Source: Chromatiales bacterium
Lineage (GTDB): Bacteria; Pseudomonadota; Gammaproteobacteria; Steroidobacterales; GCA-2729495
Length of the DNA: 64,000 nt
Assembly (NCBI GenBank): GCA_020351875.1
Contig: CP070671.1
Span: forward strand, 2,203,253-2,267,252
Direction of reading: 5' to 3'
The notes under the pieces were generated by a model that was given only the letters and a program-made list of their open reading frames with translations, was not told the origin of the DNA and ran no database searches. Within the stretch, counting starts at the first letter, position 1. Each line of letters opens with the position of its first letter. A program made the translations under genes and the position numbers. Below are positions 8,808 to 20,140 of this stretch, one piece after another.

Positions 8808-9859
8808 GCTACATCCGCAAACCCCGAATCATTCATCGGGGGCTCGCGCGCAACGACCTGGGCCTGACCGTTCGGGACTACGAGGGCGGCATGTCCACGC
8901 TCTGCGCCGGCTGCGGCCACGACTCGGTGACCGGGGCGCTGGTGCAGGCGGCGTTCGAACTCAGCATTCCGCCGCACCAGATGGCGAAGCTGAGTGGCAT
9001 CGGTTGCTCGTCGAAGACGCCGGCCTATTTCCTGCAGCAGTCGCACGGTTTCAACTCCGTGCATGGGCGCATGCCGTCGGTAGCCACCGGGGCCAACGCG
9101 GTGAATGGCGACCTGTACTACGTCGGCGTGTCCGGCGACGGTGACACGTTGTCCATCGGCCTCGGCCAGTTCATGCACGCGGTGCGGCGTAACGTGAACA
9201 TGCTGTACCTGATCGAGAACAATGGCGTTTACGGGCTCACGAAAGGGCAATTCTCCGCATCGGCGGACGTGGGCAGCCGGGCGAAGAAAGGCGAAGAGAA
9301 TATCCAGCCGCCTATCGACCCGTGCCAGACGGTGATCGCGCAGGGCGGCAGCTTCGTGGCGCGAAGTTTCTCCGGCGACAAGGAACAGCTCGTGCCGCTG
9401 ATCAAGGCAGGGCTTGCCCACCGCGGCTTCGCGCTGATCGACATCATCTCACCGTGCGTGACCTTCAATGACCACGAGGGTTCCACGAAGAGCTACCAGT
9501 TCACGCGCGACCACTATCACCCGGCCATCCACGCCGACTACGTGCCCCCCAGCGAGGAAATTCTCGCGGAGTACGAAGAGGGCGCGGCCATGCCGGTGAT
9601 CCTGCACGACGGCAGCACCATCGTGCTGCGCAAGGCGGATGCCGCTTACGATCCCACCAACCGGGCGAAGTCGCTGGCCATGCTGCAGGAATCGCAGGCC
9701 TCGGCCGAGATCATGACCGGCGTGCTCTATATCGACGAGAGCAAGCCGGAGATGCACGAGGTGTACCAGACCACCGACGACCCGTTGCTGGATATCGACT
9801 ACGGGCGCCTGTGCCCGGGCAGCGACAAGCTTGCGGCACTGCAGGAGCGCTTCCGCTAG
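8804..9859 (+). CDS. 2-oxoacid:acceptor oxidoreductase, beta (thiamine diphosphate) subunit
   Basis: The 351-residue protein carries the KorB-type CAGCGHDSV cysteine motif near residue 34, GIGCSSKTP, and the thiamine diphosphate/magnesium motif [13 protein letters not shown] followed about 20 residues later by [12 protein letters not shown]. It forms the active site together with the fused alpha-gamma subunit just upstream, with which it overlaps by four bases. With the GltD-like flavoprotein in the same operon, electrons from the 2-oxoacid may pass to NAD(P)+ or the reverse, rather than to a free ferredoxin only; that link is inferred from gene order. Confidence 0.92.
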   Translation: MSYIRKPRIIHRGLARNDLGLTVRDYEGGMSTLCAGCGHDSVTGALVQAAFELSIPPHQMAKLSGIGCSSKTPAYFLQQSHGFNSVHGRMPSVATGANAVNGDLYYVGVSGDGDTLSIGLGQFMHAVRRNVNMLYLIENNGVYGLTKGQFSASADVGSRAKKGEENIQPPIDPCQTVIAQGGSFVARSFSGDKEQLVPLIKAGLAHRGFALIDIISPCVTFNDHEGSTKSYQFTRDHYHPAIHADYVPPSEEILAEYEEGAAMPVILHDGSTIVLRKADAAYDPTNRAKSLAMLQESQASAEIMTGVLYIDESKPEMHEVYQTTDDPLLDIDYGRLCPGSDKLAALQERFR

Positions 9860-9863
9860 GGCC

Positions 9864-10184
9864 ATGCTCGTCTCCACCACGCCGGAGCTGCAGGGCCGGG
9901 TGATTCGTGACTACCTCGGCATCGTGACAGGTGAGGCCATCATGGGCGCCAACGTGTTCCGCGACATGTTTGCGGGCCTGCGTGACATCGTTGGCGGACG
10001 TTCCGGCGCCTACGAGAAAGAACTGCGCAAGGCCCGCGAAGTGGCCATGGATGAGCTGAAAGACGCTGCCCGGGACCTGGGTGCGGATGCCGTGGTGGGC
10101 ATCGACCTGGACTACGAAGTCCTGGGTGGTACGAACGGCATGTTGATGGTGAGTATCAGCGGGACGGCGGTGAAACTAGGGTGA
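9864..10184 (+). CDS. YbjQ/UPF0145 family protein
   Basis: The 106-residue protein matches the YbjQ family in length and in its blocks: a [26 protein letters not shown]-like start, a central [13 protein letters not shown] segment, and [15 protein letters not shown] near the end. The family forms small beta-rich homo-oligomers; its biochemical role is not known. I took ATG 9864, four bases after the beta-subunit stop, over an upstream in-frame start inside that gene. It may be cotranscribed with the oxidoreductase operon. Its stop overlaps the region where the next gene could start with GTG. Confidence 0.88.
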   Translation: MLVSTTPELQGRVIRDYLGIVTGEAIMGANVFRDMFAGLRDIVGGRSGAYEKELRKAREVAMDELKDAARDLGADAVVGIDLDYEVLGGTNGMLMVSISGTAVKLG

Positions 10185-10192
10185 GGATTTCG

Positions 10193-11032
10193 ATGCGATC
10201 AAGAATTGGGCCGGTATTGCTGGCCAGTTTCGTTTGTAACGGCGCGGCGGCGACAGATTTTGTGGATTCTATGGCCGCCGCGCACGCGAACGACAAACCT
10301 GTGCCCACCCCGGTGGCCACCGCGGCCCCGGATCGTGCAGTCAGCGCAGGGCCGGTGCAGTACGGCGCCATCGACGGCCAGCCGCTCACGGGTTACCTGG
10401 CCGCACCCAAGGACCTTGCGGACGATGCGCCGGCCATCATCGTCATCCACGAGTGGTGGGGACTGAACGACAATATTCGCAGCGTCACCGAACGCCTGGC
10501 CGGCGAAGGCTACCGGGCGCTGGCCGTGGACCTGTACCGTGGCGAACTGGCGGAAGACCCGAAAACGGCCATGAAGCTGAGCCGCGGCCTGCAGCAACAG
10601 GCCGAACAGGCGAACGACAATCTGCGCCAGGCCTACGCGTACCTCGAAGCGCAGTCGGCACCACGGATCGGCGTGATCGGCTGGTGCCTCGGCGGTCGGT
10701 GGTCGTTGCGTACCGCGCTGCTGTTACCGGATCGGGTCGATGCGGCGGTGATCTACTACGGCAGCCTGGTTACCGACCGTGACCAGCTGGCAACCTTACA
10801 GATGCCGATCCTCGGCAACTTCGGCGAAGCCGACCCGATCATTCCGCTGGACGACATTGCGACCTTCGAGCAGACACTGCGCGAACTCGGCAAGGACGTC
10901 GACGTGAAGATCTACCCAGGTGCGCAGCACGCGTTCTCCAATCCCTCTGGCACCGCCTACAACCCCGAGGCGGCGCAGGACGCGTGGGGCCGGACCACCG
11001 GATTTTTCGCCCGACACCTGCAAGCGCAGTAG
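10193..11032 (+). CDS. exported dienelactone hydrolase family protein
   Basis: The 279-residue protein is an alpha/beta hydrolase. The first 21 residues look like a signal peptide (MRSRIGPVLLASF, cleavage near AAA-T). The catalytic core shows IIVIHEWWGLN (oxyanion region), the nucleophile elbow GWCLGGRWS with Cys as in dienelactone hydrolase, an acid in FGEADPIIP, and His in PGAQHAFSNP. Dienelactone hydrolases open cyclic enol-lactones; exported members have mostly unknown substrates. ATG 10193 is preferred to GTG 10181, which overlaps the previous stop; the two choices differ by only four residues. No aromatic degradation genes surround it. Confidence 0.87.
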   Translation: MRSRIGPVLLASFVCNGAAATDFVDSMAAAHANDKPVPTPVATAAPDRAVSAGPVQYGAIDGQPLTGYLAAPKDLADDAPAIIVIHEWWGLNDNIRSVTERLAGEGYRALAVDLYRGELAEDPKTAMKLSRGLQQQAEQANDNLRQAYAYLEAQSAPRIGVIGWCLGGRWSLRTALLLPDRVDAAVIYYGSLVTDRDQLATLQMPILGNFGEADPIIPLDDIATFEQTLRELGKDVDVKIYPGAQHAFSNPSGTAYNPEAAQDAWGRTTGFFARHLQAQ

Positions 11033-11095
11033 AACCACCCGATCAGGCGACTGCCGGCGCGGTCAGCTGGACACGCCCAGGATGCTGCGCCTTCG

Positions 11096-11302
11096 TCAGT
11101 AGTGCGGAGGTTTGTCGACGGCCGGGTCGCTGTCGGTCTGTGTTTCGTTCCCTGCCTGCAGCCGATCCACGAGCCTTTCGAAACCACGTTCCAACGCGTC
11201 AATATACGACTGCTGTCTGACCAGCACGTCGTTTAGTTCGTTCAGAGACTGCTCTAAATGAGCGACCTTTATTTCAATTTCGGTCAGTCGATCTTCCTTC
11301 AT
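11096..11302 (-). CDS. slyX: SlyX family protein
   Basis: The 68-residue acidic coiled-coil protein (EIEIKVAHLEQSLNELNDVL, then QQSYIDALERGFERLVDRL) and its C-terminal DPAVDKPPHY match SlyX, including the terminal PPHY. SlyX is widespread in Gammaproteobacteria and of unknown function despite the lysis-related name. Its start overlaps the stop of the exported protein upstream by four bases, so the two are probably translated together. Confidence 0.93.
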   Translation of the reverse strand: MKEDRLTEIEIKVAHLEQSLNELNDVLVRQQSYIDALERGFERLVDRLQAGNETQTDSDPAVDKPPHY

Positions 11303-11832
11303 CTTGTTGTGCCTGCATCCCCATCGTCCGCGCGTTCTTCGGCTAACTCTGCGGCGGGGTCTTCGGCTGCCTCTTCAGCAGGTTCTTCGCATTCCACCCA
11401 CAAGTCCACGGGCCGGCTCACGGTTGCGACCGTCTCCGCCCCGTCCCCGGCGCGACAGATCAGGGTTGCGAATGCGGTGAGCTGGCCCCGAAACAGGTGG
11501 GGGCCGTTGCCCGGGCAGGCAAGAGATTCGCGCACGCCGCGCAACTGGCTTTCCGGCAAGTTCAGCACCACGGGTTGCGGTGACTTGGCACCCTTGGCCG
11601 TGGTGGCAGAGTTGGCTACCGAGACGAACAGGCCCGCTTCAGCATCGGGCATCCCGCAATCGAAAGTGGCCTGCAGGCGCAGGGTCATGCCGCCACTTTC
11701 GCCAGCCGGCAGCAGCCTGCCGCTGTCCGGGGGCAGGAGTTCCTGGCCCAGCCGCAGCTGCGGTGGCGCTGCGGTTGCCGCTGCCGTGGCGGTGAACAGC
11801 GCGAGAGCGATGAATGGGAATGCGGGCTTCAC
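11299..11832 (-). CDS. hypothetical exported protein upstream of slyX
   Basis: I do not recognise this family. From the GTG at 11832 the protein is 177 residues with a clear signal peptide (KPAFPFIALALFTATAAATA). The mature part is beta-rich with two cysteines and ends in an acidic Ala/Glu-rich tail (EEPAEEAAEDPAAELAEE). The frame is open to ATG 11943, but those extra 37 residues would bury the signal peptide, so the shorter form is preferred. The gene is translationally coupled to slyX. The 269 bases upstream, to the next gene, hold G/C-rich sequence in which I recognise nothing. Confidence 0.6.
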   Translation of the reverse strand: MKPAFPFIALALFTATAAATAAPPQLRLGQELLPPDSGRLLPAGESGGMTLRLQATFDCGMPDAEAGLFVSVANSATTAKGAKSPQPVVLNLPESQLRGVRESLACPGNGPHLFRGQLTAFATLICRAGDGAETVATVSRPVDLWVECEEPAEEAAEDPAAELAEERADDGDAGTTR

Positions 11833-12101
11833 AATATGGGGTAAGGGGAAACAGCGCGCGATTCTAGCAATCGGCGCGGCAAAGCGCGGGGCGGAAAAGA
11901 GTGCGGGGGCGGACGGCCATGGGGGAGAAAACAGTCCTGACACGCAGACCGAGACTGGCCATCTCGCCCCCGCTGGGGGTGCGCCGGACCCGAGGGGGGC
12001 GAGCCCGGCGCTATTTAGGTGCCGCGTTGCGGGGCACCGGGGGCCCTGCCGCCAAGGAGGTTGGAGATTCCAGGCGGCGGGGCCCGATCACTGGCCCGGC
12101 G

Positions 12102-12419
12102 TCAGCCGGTCTTGCTCCAGCTGCCGCCACGGCTCGCGAGCCGGTAGGGGCGATGCTGGACGTTGAGCCTGGCGCTCAGCTGCGAAGCCACGGTGATCCG
12201 CGTGCGCCATGCGGCGTCAGCGGCCGTGTCTTCGATCTGCGCGCGAACAACCTCTGCGTCGGTTGCCGTCAGGCGCGGAGCGGTAACCACCAACTCTTCC
12301 ATCGCTTCCTCTGCCTGCCCAACCGATACGAAACCGTAGCCGGCGATCACCGCCAGCAAGAGCACAGCGTAGGGCAGCGACGCCAATCGAAGCTGGCGAA
12401 TTTTCGTCAGTCTTTCCAT
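12102..12419 (-). CDS. small hypothetical exported or membrane-anchored protein
   Basis: This 105-residue protein is not recognised. It has a hydrophobic N-terminal segment after a basic start (MERLTKIRQLRLASLPYAVLL, core about residues 13-30), a VGQAEEAMEELVVTAPRL segment, and a charged C-terminal half. ATG 12419 places the hydrophobic segment at a normal signal-peptide position; an upstream ATG at 12470 is in frame. It is divergent from the sigma-54 activator gene. The 189-base spacer is A/T-rich and contains two perfect palindromes: GAGTCCGCGGACTC at 12455-12468 and CGGAATTCCG at 12583-12592. Confidence 0.55.
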   Translation of the reverse strand: MERLTKIRQLRLASLPYAVLLLAVIAGYGFVSVGQAEEAMEELVVTAPRLTATDAEVVRAQIEDTAADAAWRTRITVASQLSARLNVQHRPYRLASRGGSWSKTG

Positions 12420-12608
12420 GATATCTGCCTCATCTGTGTAAAATATGCGTTCACGAGTCCGCGGACTCACTATTCCTATAGCAGGAAGCGTGCCAACTCT
12501 GTATTTACATTAGAAACAAGAACTTATGATTCCTCTCCTCTCCCGGTATTCCGTGATACACGAGAATCCGGTAGTCTTTTTACGGAATTCCGGATAAAAT
12601 CTGTGACC

Positions 12609-14416
<1,808 letters not shown>

Positions 14417-14417
<1 letters not shown>

Positions 14418-15880
14418 TGCTGATCCGGATGAGCGTACGCAGAAGATTTCGCCAGCTCGCCTTTGCGGCCGCCGCGGGCCTGTCGCTGGCGGGCGGCGCG
14501 CCAGCGGCAACGAATGCCGAGCACGAGCTTCCGCCCCGGGTGCAACGCGTGCTTGCCGCTTACGACATGGCGCCAGCCAGCTACAGCGCCTGGGTTCAGG
14601 ACGTGGATGCCGACGCACCACTGCTCGCGGTCAATGCCGCGCTCGCCCGCAATCCCGCGTCCACCATCAAGTTGCTGACCACCTTCCTGGCCCTGGAAGA
14701 CCTGGGGCCGGCCTACACCTGGCGCACCGAGGTGTATCTCCACGGCCAGCTCGAAGAGGGCCGGCTGGACGGCGACCTGTACCTGAAAGGCTACGGCGAC
14801 CCCTACCTGGTCACCGAGCGCGTCTGGTTGCTGCTGCGTGGACTGCGGCAGCGCGGCCTGCAGGACATCGAGGGCGATCTGGTGATCGACAACAGTTTCT
14901 TCGAGGTGTCGCCCGAAGACCCCGGGGCCTTCGACGGGCAGCGTTATCGCGTCTATAACGTCGCACCGGAAGCCTTCCTGGTAAATTTTCGCGCGGTGAA
15001 TTTCATCTTCAGGCCCGATCCCGACGACCAGGGCGTGCAGATCGTGGCCGATCCGGCGCCGTCCAACCTCGAGATTCGCAACCAGCTGAAGCTGCGCGAA
15101 GGCCGTTGCGGCGGCTACCAGGGCGGCATCCGGATCGCGCCAGGGGAGACCAATGCCGGCGGTGTGGTGACGTTCTCCGGCCGCTTCGGGCGCGATTGTC
15201 CGGAATACCGCCTGTCGCGGGCCGTGATGGACGCGAGCGAGTTCAGCTACGGCGTGGTGCGCAGCCTGTGGGAGGAGAGCGGTGGCACGCTTAAGGGCAC
15301 CGGGCGCAGCGCCACCGTCGGAGAGGACTGGGAGACCTTCTACGAGTTCGACTCGCCGCCCGTGTCCGAAGTGATTCGCGGCGTGAACAAGTGGAGCAAC
15401 AACGTAATGAGCCGGCAGGTGTTCCTGACCATGGGCGCCGAACGGTTCGGCGCGCCCGGCACCGTCGACAAGGCCCGCGATGCCGCCGCCGCCGCGCTGG
15501 CGGAGCGCGGCCTCGATTTTCCGGAACTGCGTCTCGATAACGGTGCCGGCCTGTCCCGCGATACCCAGATTTCGGCCCGTAACCTTGCACGCCTGCTGCT
15601 GGCCGGCTATGACAGCCCCTACCGGTCGGAGTTCGAGTCGTCACTGGCCCTGGCCGGGCTGGACGGCACTATGCGGCGCCGTTTTCGTGACGACCAGCTC
15701 ACCGGCCAGATGCACATCAAGACCGGGCGGTTGAACGGTGTGTTTGCGATGGCCGGTTACTTGCGTGCGGCTTCGGGCCGGGATTTCGTGGTGGTCGCGA
15801 TGCAGAATCACCCGCAGGCCCATCGGGGTCCGGGCGAAGAGGCACACACGGCCCTGTTGCGCTGGGTATATGCACAATGA
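14417..15880 (+). CDS. dacB: D-alanyl-D-alanine carboxypeptidase/endopeptidase (PBP4, peptidase S13)
   Basis: The 487-residue periplasmic penicillin-binding protein cleaves the terminal D-alanine and/or peptide cross-links of peptidoglycan. A signal peptide (LAFAAAAGLSLAGG...) is followed by the active-site motif S82-T-I-K85, the SNN motif at residues 327-329, and KTG at 435-437. The long insert between the first two motifs is typical of S13 enzymes. It starts at the TGATG junction with the sigma-54 activator and overlaps the following SH3 gene by four bases, so activator, PBP4 and SH3 protein form one unit. Confidence 0.92.
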
Positions 15881-16467
15881 ATTTGTCGCGAGTTGTTTTT
15901 TTCAGCATGTTGCTGGTCGGCCCCGGGCTGGCCGCCGAGACCCTGTACGTCACCGACAAGCTGCGCCTGGGCGTACACCTGACCCGTGACACGAGCGGCA
16001 AGGCCTTCGCGCTGTTGAAAAGCGGTGACCGGGTGGAAGTCCTCGAGCGCGACGGCTCGCTGACGCTGGTCAAGATGGAGGACGAGCGTTCCGGCTGGGT
16101 GCGCGGCTCTTTCCTGCAGCCCGAGGAACCGGCGCTGCGCCGAATCCAGGGTGTGGAGGCCGAACGGGATCGCCTCGCCGCGGAGCTGGAAGCCCTGCGG
16201 TCCAAGGACGGCGCGAAAGAGCGTGCGCGCCTGCAAGCCGCCGCGCGTGAGGCCGCGAAAAAAGCCGAGGCCGCCGACGCCGAGGTCGCCCGCCTGCAAG
16301 CGGAGAATTCCAGCCTGCAGGGCAAGCTCGACAGCCTGAGCGACGGGGTGCCGCGATCCTGGTTACTGGTCGGTATCGCCGCATCCCTGGTGCTCGGCTT
16401 CATGGGCGCGTGGCGCTGGTTCGACTATCGCAGCCGCAAGCGGCACGGGGGCTTCCGGGTTTACTGA
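15877..16467 (+). CDS. YgiM-type SH3 domain protein (TIGR04211 family), membrane anchored
   Basis: The 196-residue protein has a signal peptide (to GLAAE), a bacterial SH3 domain (residues about 20-85, starting TLYVTDKLRLGVHL), a long coiled coil (about 90-155) and one transmembrane helix (SWLLVGIAASLVLGFMGAW, about 165-184) followed by a short basic cytoplasmic tail. This order is that of the TIGR04211/YgiM family. The SH3 domain would face the periplasm. Its four-base overlap with the PBP4 gene fits a role in peptidoglycan, but that is inference. Confidence 0.88.
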   Translation: MNLSRVVFFSMLLVGPGLAAETLYVTDKLRLGVHLTRDTSGKAFALLKSGDRVEVLERDGSLTLVKMEDERSGWVRGSFLQPEEPALRRIQGVEAERDRLAAELEALRSKDGAKERARLQAAAREAAKKAEAADAEVARLQAENSSLQGKLDSLSDGVPRSWLLVGIAASLVLGFMGAWRWFDYRSRKRHGGFRVY

Positions 16468-16481
16468 TCTCCAGCCCCGGC

Positions 16482-16896
<415 letters not shown>

Positions 16897-16964
16897 GGCG
16901 CGGGGACATTCTGTCCGCAAGGTGCCGCTGGCGTGTGGATACCCAGGTGGCGATGGGGGGAACG

Positions 16965-18263
16965 ATGAAGGCGCTGAACCGGGCGGCTGCGCTGCCGCTA
17001 CTCTGTCTCTGGGCGGGCACCGCCGCCGCTGATGGCCTGGACTCGGGCGATACGGCGTGGATGCTCACGTCTACCGCGCTGGTGCTGTTCATGACGCTGC
17101 CGGGCCTGGCACTGTTCTACGGCGGGCTGGTGCGCAGCCGCAATGTGCTGTCGGTGCTGATGCAGTGCTTCGCGATCGCATGCATGGTCTCGGTGTTGTG
17201 GGTGCTGGCCGGATACAGCCTGTTCGCCACCAACGGCGGCGGGCTGCACAGCCTGATCGGCGGCACCGGCAAATTCCTGCTCGCCGGGGTCGGTACCGAT
17301 GCGGTCGAAGGCAGCATGCCGGAAACGGTGTTCGTGATGTTCCAGATGACCTTCGCGATCATCACGCCGGCGCTGATCGTCGGTGGCTTCGCCGAGCGCA
17401 TGCGGTTCAGCGCGATGATGTGGTTTTCTGCGCTGTGGCTGTTTCTCGTCTACCTCCCCGTTGCCCACTGGGTGTGGGGTGGTGGCTGGCTGGCGGGGCG
17501 CGGCTTCATGGATTTCGCCGGCGGGGCAGTCGTGCACATCAACGCCGGCGTTGCGGCCGTGGTTGCGGCGCTGGTCATGGGCAACCGCCGGGGCTTTCCG
17601 GCCACGCCGATGCCGCCGCACAGCCTGCCGCTGACCGTCACCGGCGCGTGCATGCTGTGGGTGGGCTGGTTTGGCTTCAACGCCGGCAGTGCGCTGGCGG
17701 CCGACGGCGCCGCCGGCATGGCAATGCTGGTCACCCACACGGGTGCGGCGGCCGGGTCCCTCGCGTGGATGACCCAGGAATGGATCAAGTTCGGCAAGCC
17801 CAGCGTGCTGGGCATCGTCACCGGCATGGTGGCCGGGCTGGGCACCATCACGCCGGCCTCGGGTTTCGTCGGCCCCGGCGGTGCGCTGGTCATCGGCCTG
17901 GCGGCCGGGGTGATCTGTTTCTGGGCCACCCAGATCATCAAGCGCAAGCTGCAGATCGACGACTCCCTGGACGTGTTCCCGGTGCACGGTGTGGGCGGCT
18001 TTCTGGGCATCCTGTTGACCGCGGTATTCGCCAGCGACGGTCTCGGCGCGTTCAGCGGCCTGGGGCTGGCCGAGGGCAGCACCATCGCCGGCCAGCTCGG
18101 CGTGCAGTTGCTGGGCGCGGTCGCCACGATCGCTTGGTGCGGCATCGGGACCTTCGTGATCCTGAAAATCATCGGCGCGACGGTGGGCCTGCGGGTGGAC
18201 CAGGACGAAGAGACCGAAGGCCTCGACATCACCCAGCACGACGAGCGCGGTTACAACTTATAA
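16965..18263 (+). CDS. amtB: ammonium transporter
   Basis: The 432-residue integral membrane protein has a signal sequence (ALPLLCLWAGTAAAD) followed by eleven predicted membrane segments typical of Amt channels. Family signatures include PGLALFYGGLVRSRNVLSVL near residues 45-65, the FAERMRFS stretch, the conserved histidine in PVAHWVWGGGW, a second conserved His in VFPVHGVGGFLG, and the C-terminal EETEGLD segment that contacts PII. ATG 16965 is preceded by a strong GGGGGGAA ribosome site, so it is preferred to the upstream in-frame start. It conducts ammonium and is blocked by GlnK when nitrogen is plentiful. Confidence 0.95.
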   Translation: MKALNRAAALPLLCLWAGTAAADGLDSGDTAWMLTSTALVLFMTLPGLALFYGGLVRSRNVLSVLMQCFAIACMVSVLWVLAGYSLFATNGGGLHSLIGGTGKFLLAGVGTDAVEGSMPETVFVMFQMTFAIITPALIVGGFAERMRFSAMMWFSALWLFLVYLPVAHWVWGGGWLAGRGFMDFAGGAVVHINAGVAAVVAALVMGNRRGFPATPMPPHSLPLTVTGACMLWVGWFGFNAGSALAADGAAGMAMLVTHTGAAAGSLAWMTQEWIKFGKPSVLGIVTGMVAGLGTITPASGFVGPGGALVIGLAAGVICFWATQIIKRKLQIDDSLDVFPVHGVGGFLGILLTAVFASDGLGAFSGLGLAEGSTIAGQLGVQLLGAVATIAWCGIGTFVILKIIGATVGLRVDQDEETEGLDITQHDERGYNL

Positions 18264-18273
18264 GCCTGCCCGG

Positions 18274-18921
18274 CTAATGTGAATCCTGGGCCATCGTTTC
18301 GCCACCGGCTGTTGGTCGGCCTGGTCCTTTTTTCAGTTCCCGCCACACTCGGATGCCCAGCAGCACGCCGAGGATCGCCGCATAGATCGCGGGTTCCGTG
18401 ATGTCTTTTTTTACCTGCCACCAGAAATGCCAGCAGGCGAGTATTGCCGCGACATACACCACGCGGTGCAATCGCCCCCACCGCGCGCCGAGGCGGCGTT
18501 GCCAGCCCTGCGTTGAGGTCACGGCCAGCGGCAGCAGGATCAGCAGTGCAGTGAAGCCCACGGTAATGAAAGGCCGGTCCAGGATGTCTTCCACGATGAT
18601 CGGCCAGTCGAACTGCTGATCCAGCACCAGGTAGTTTGCAAAGTGCAGCGCTGCGTAAGTGAAGGCAAAGAGCCCGAGCATGCGGCGAAAGCGCAGCGGC
18701 CACGGTTTGCCCAGCGCCACGCGCAGCGGCGTGATGGCCAGTGTCGCCAATAGCATGCGCAGCGCCCACTCGCCGAACTCGTCCTGCAGCACCTCCACCG
18801 GGTTCGGCCCGAGGGATGGTCCGATGCCGGCGATGCGCAGGGCGATATACACCAGCGGGGCCGCGCAGGCCGCGAACACGAAGGGCTTCAGGACGAAACG
18901 AACTTGCCGGGTGGTGGGCAT
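18274..18921 (-). CDS. msrQ: MsrPQ heme-binding membrane subunit
   Basis: The 215-residue protein has about six membrane helices and the ferric-reductase-like conserved histidines (YAALHFANY, GRLHRVVYV, CWHFWWQVKKD). MsrQ passes electrons from the respiratory chain to MsrP, which repairs oxidised methionines in periplasmic proteins. It lies 31 bases after msrP, forming the standard msrPQ operon, and is convergent with amtB. Confidence 0.93.
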   Translation of the reverse strand: MPTTRQVRFVLKPFVFAACAAPLVYIALRIAGIGPSLGPNPVEVLQDEFGEWALRMLLATLAITPLRVALGKPWPLRFRRMLGLFAFTYAALHFANYLVLDQQFDWPIIVEDILDRPFITVGFTALLILLPLAVTSTQGWQRRLGARWGRLHRVVYVAAILACWHFWWQVKKDITEPAIYAAILGVLLGIRVWRELKKGPGRPTAGGETMAQDSH

Positions 18922-18952
18922 CGCCCCACTGTGCCGCAGTTGCCGCGCCGGG

Positions 18953-19921
18953 TCAGAAGAATTTGCGCAGGTCGAGCCCGTCGTAAAGGCTCGCTACCTG
19001 TTCGCCGTAGCCGTTGAACAGCACGGTGGGCTGGCGGTCGCCGAAGAAACCGGTGCCCACGCGCCGCTCGCTGGCCTGGCTCCAGCGCGGGTGGTCGACT
19101 TCGGGATTCACGTTGGCGTAGAAACCATACTCGCGCGGCGCGGCCAGGTTCCAGGTGGTGGGCGGTTCTTTTTCCGTGAAGCTGATGCGCACGATGGACT
19201 TGATGCTCTTGAAGCCGTACTTCCAGGGCACGACCAGGCGAATCGGTGCCCCGTTCTGGTTCGGCAGGGTCACGCCATAGACGCCCACGGCCAGGATCGT
19301 CAGCGGGTGCATCGCCTCGGCCATGGTCAGGCCTTCGACGTAGGGAAAGTCCAGCACGCCGCGGCGCTGCCCGGGCATCTCTTCCGGTCGCACGACCGTT
19401 TCGAAGGCCACGTACTTGGCTCGCGACGTCGGCTTGAAACGCTTCAGCACATCGCCCAGCGGAATGCCGTTCCACGGCACGACCATCGACCACGCTTCCA
19501 CACACCGGAGCCGGTACACGCGTTCTTCGATCGGGTGCGGGCCAATGAAATCGTCGAGGTCGAAGGTGCCGGTGACTTCCGCTTCGCCGTCCACCGTCAC
19601 CGACCAGGGCCGCGGCTGGAAGTCGCCGGACAGCTTTGCCGGGTCCCGCTTGTCAAGCCCGAACTCGTAGAAGTTGCAGTAGCTCATGATGTCTTCCAGC
19701 GAATTCGGCGCTTCGTCCGTGCTGAACGGGCTGCCGCTGGCGACGTCGAGCCTGCGCAGCTCCCCCGGATCTGCCGGCTTGTCGTCCGCTGCGCAGCCGC
19801 TGCCGGCCAAAAGCCCCATGCCGGCCACACCCGCCCGGCGCAGGAATTCGCGACGACCGCGGAAGTCCGCCTCCGGCGTAATCTCCGAAGGCCTGATGTC
19901 AGGTGCTTGGCGAATGATCAT
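18953..19921 (-). CDS. msrP: periplasmic methionine sulfoxide reductase, molybdopterin catalytic subunit
   Basis: The 322-residue protein has a twin-arginine signal ([18 protein letters not shown], about residues 23-42) and the sulfite-oxidase-like molybdopterin fold with the Mo-ligating Cys in [17 protein letters not shown]. It exports folded by Tat and reduces methionine sulfoxide in damaged envelope proteins, with MsrQ supplying electrons. The conserved C-terminal [14 protein letters not shown] segment is present. Together with msrA at 24.8 kb, the window encodes both periplasmic and probably cytoplasmic methionine repair. Confidence 0.95.
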   Translation of the reverse strand: MIIRQAPDIRPSEITPEADFRGRREFLRRAGVAGMGLLAGSGCAADDKPADPGELRRLDVASGSPFSTDEAPNSLEDIMSYCNFYEFGLDKRDPAKLSGDFQPRPWSVTVDGEAEVTGTFDLDDFIGPHPIEERVYRLRCVEAWSMVVPWNGIPLGDVLKRFKPTSRAKYVAFETVVRPEEMPGQRRGVLDFPYVEGLTMAEAMHPLTILAVGVYGVTLPNQNGAPIRLVVPWKYGFKSIKSIVRISFTEKEPPTTWNLAAPREYGFYANVNPEVDHPRWSQASERRVGTGFFGDRQPTVLFNGYGEQVASLYDGLDLRKFF

Positions 19922-20033
19922 CGTTCAGTTCCCTATATCCTCGGGTTGTATTCGTCTGCGCCGTCCCGGCGGTTTACAAGGAAATGGCGGAAACGCCGCC
20001 TTCCGGGCCAAGGCCAGGTGAGCCAGAAAGGTG

Positions 20034-20107
20034 GGGACAGACGGGGTGTGAGACCCAAGTTTCGTCCGTTTTGCTCAGAAACTGGGGGCTCACACCCCGT
20101 CTGTCCC
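20034..20107. repeat. long hairpin element A (conserved core, unique arms)
   Basis: The arms 20034-20052 and 20089-20107 are perfectly complementary over 19 bases and continue inward as CCCAAGTTT/AAACTGGGG with one mismatch. The loop core reads TTTCGTCCGTTTTGCTCAGAAA. Its reverse complement aligns with the loops of the hairpins at 29.4 and 29.7 kb, while the arms differ from those copies. The arm begins GGGACAGAC, a sequence common in short intergenic hairpins of Gammaproteobacteria. It lies between the msrP promoter side and the DUF547 stop and could also stop transcription of the latter. Confidence 0.7.
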
Positions 20108-20140
20108 AATCGCAGCCACCGGCCCGACCTGTTGTCTGCC

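Noticed and set aside
11901-12608. Upstream extension of the sigma-54 activator frame (236 extra codons)
   Set aside because: The extension is Arg/Pro/Gly-rich without similarity to the family, overlaps another gene on the opposite strand, and the usual short PAS start lies at 12609.
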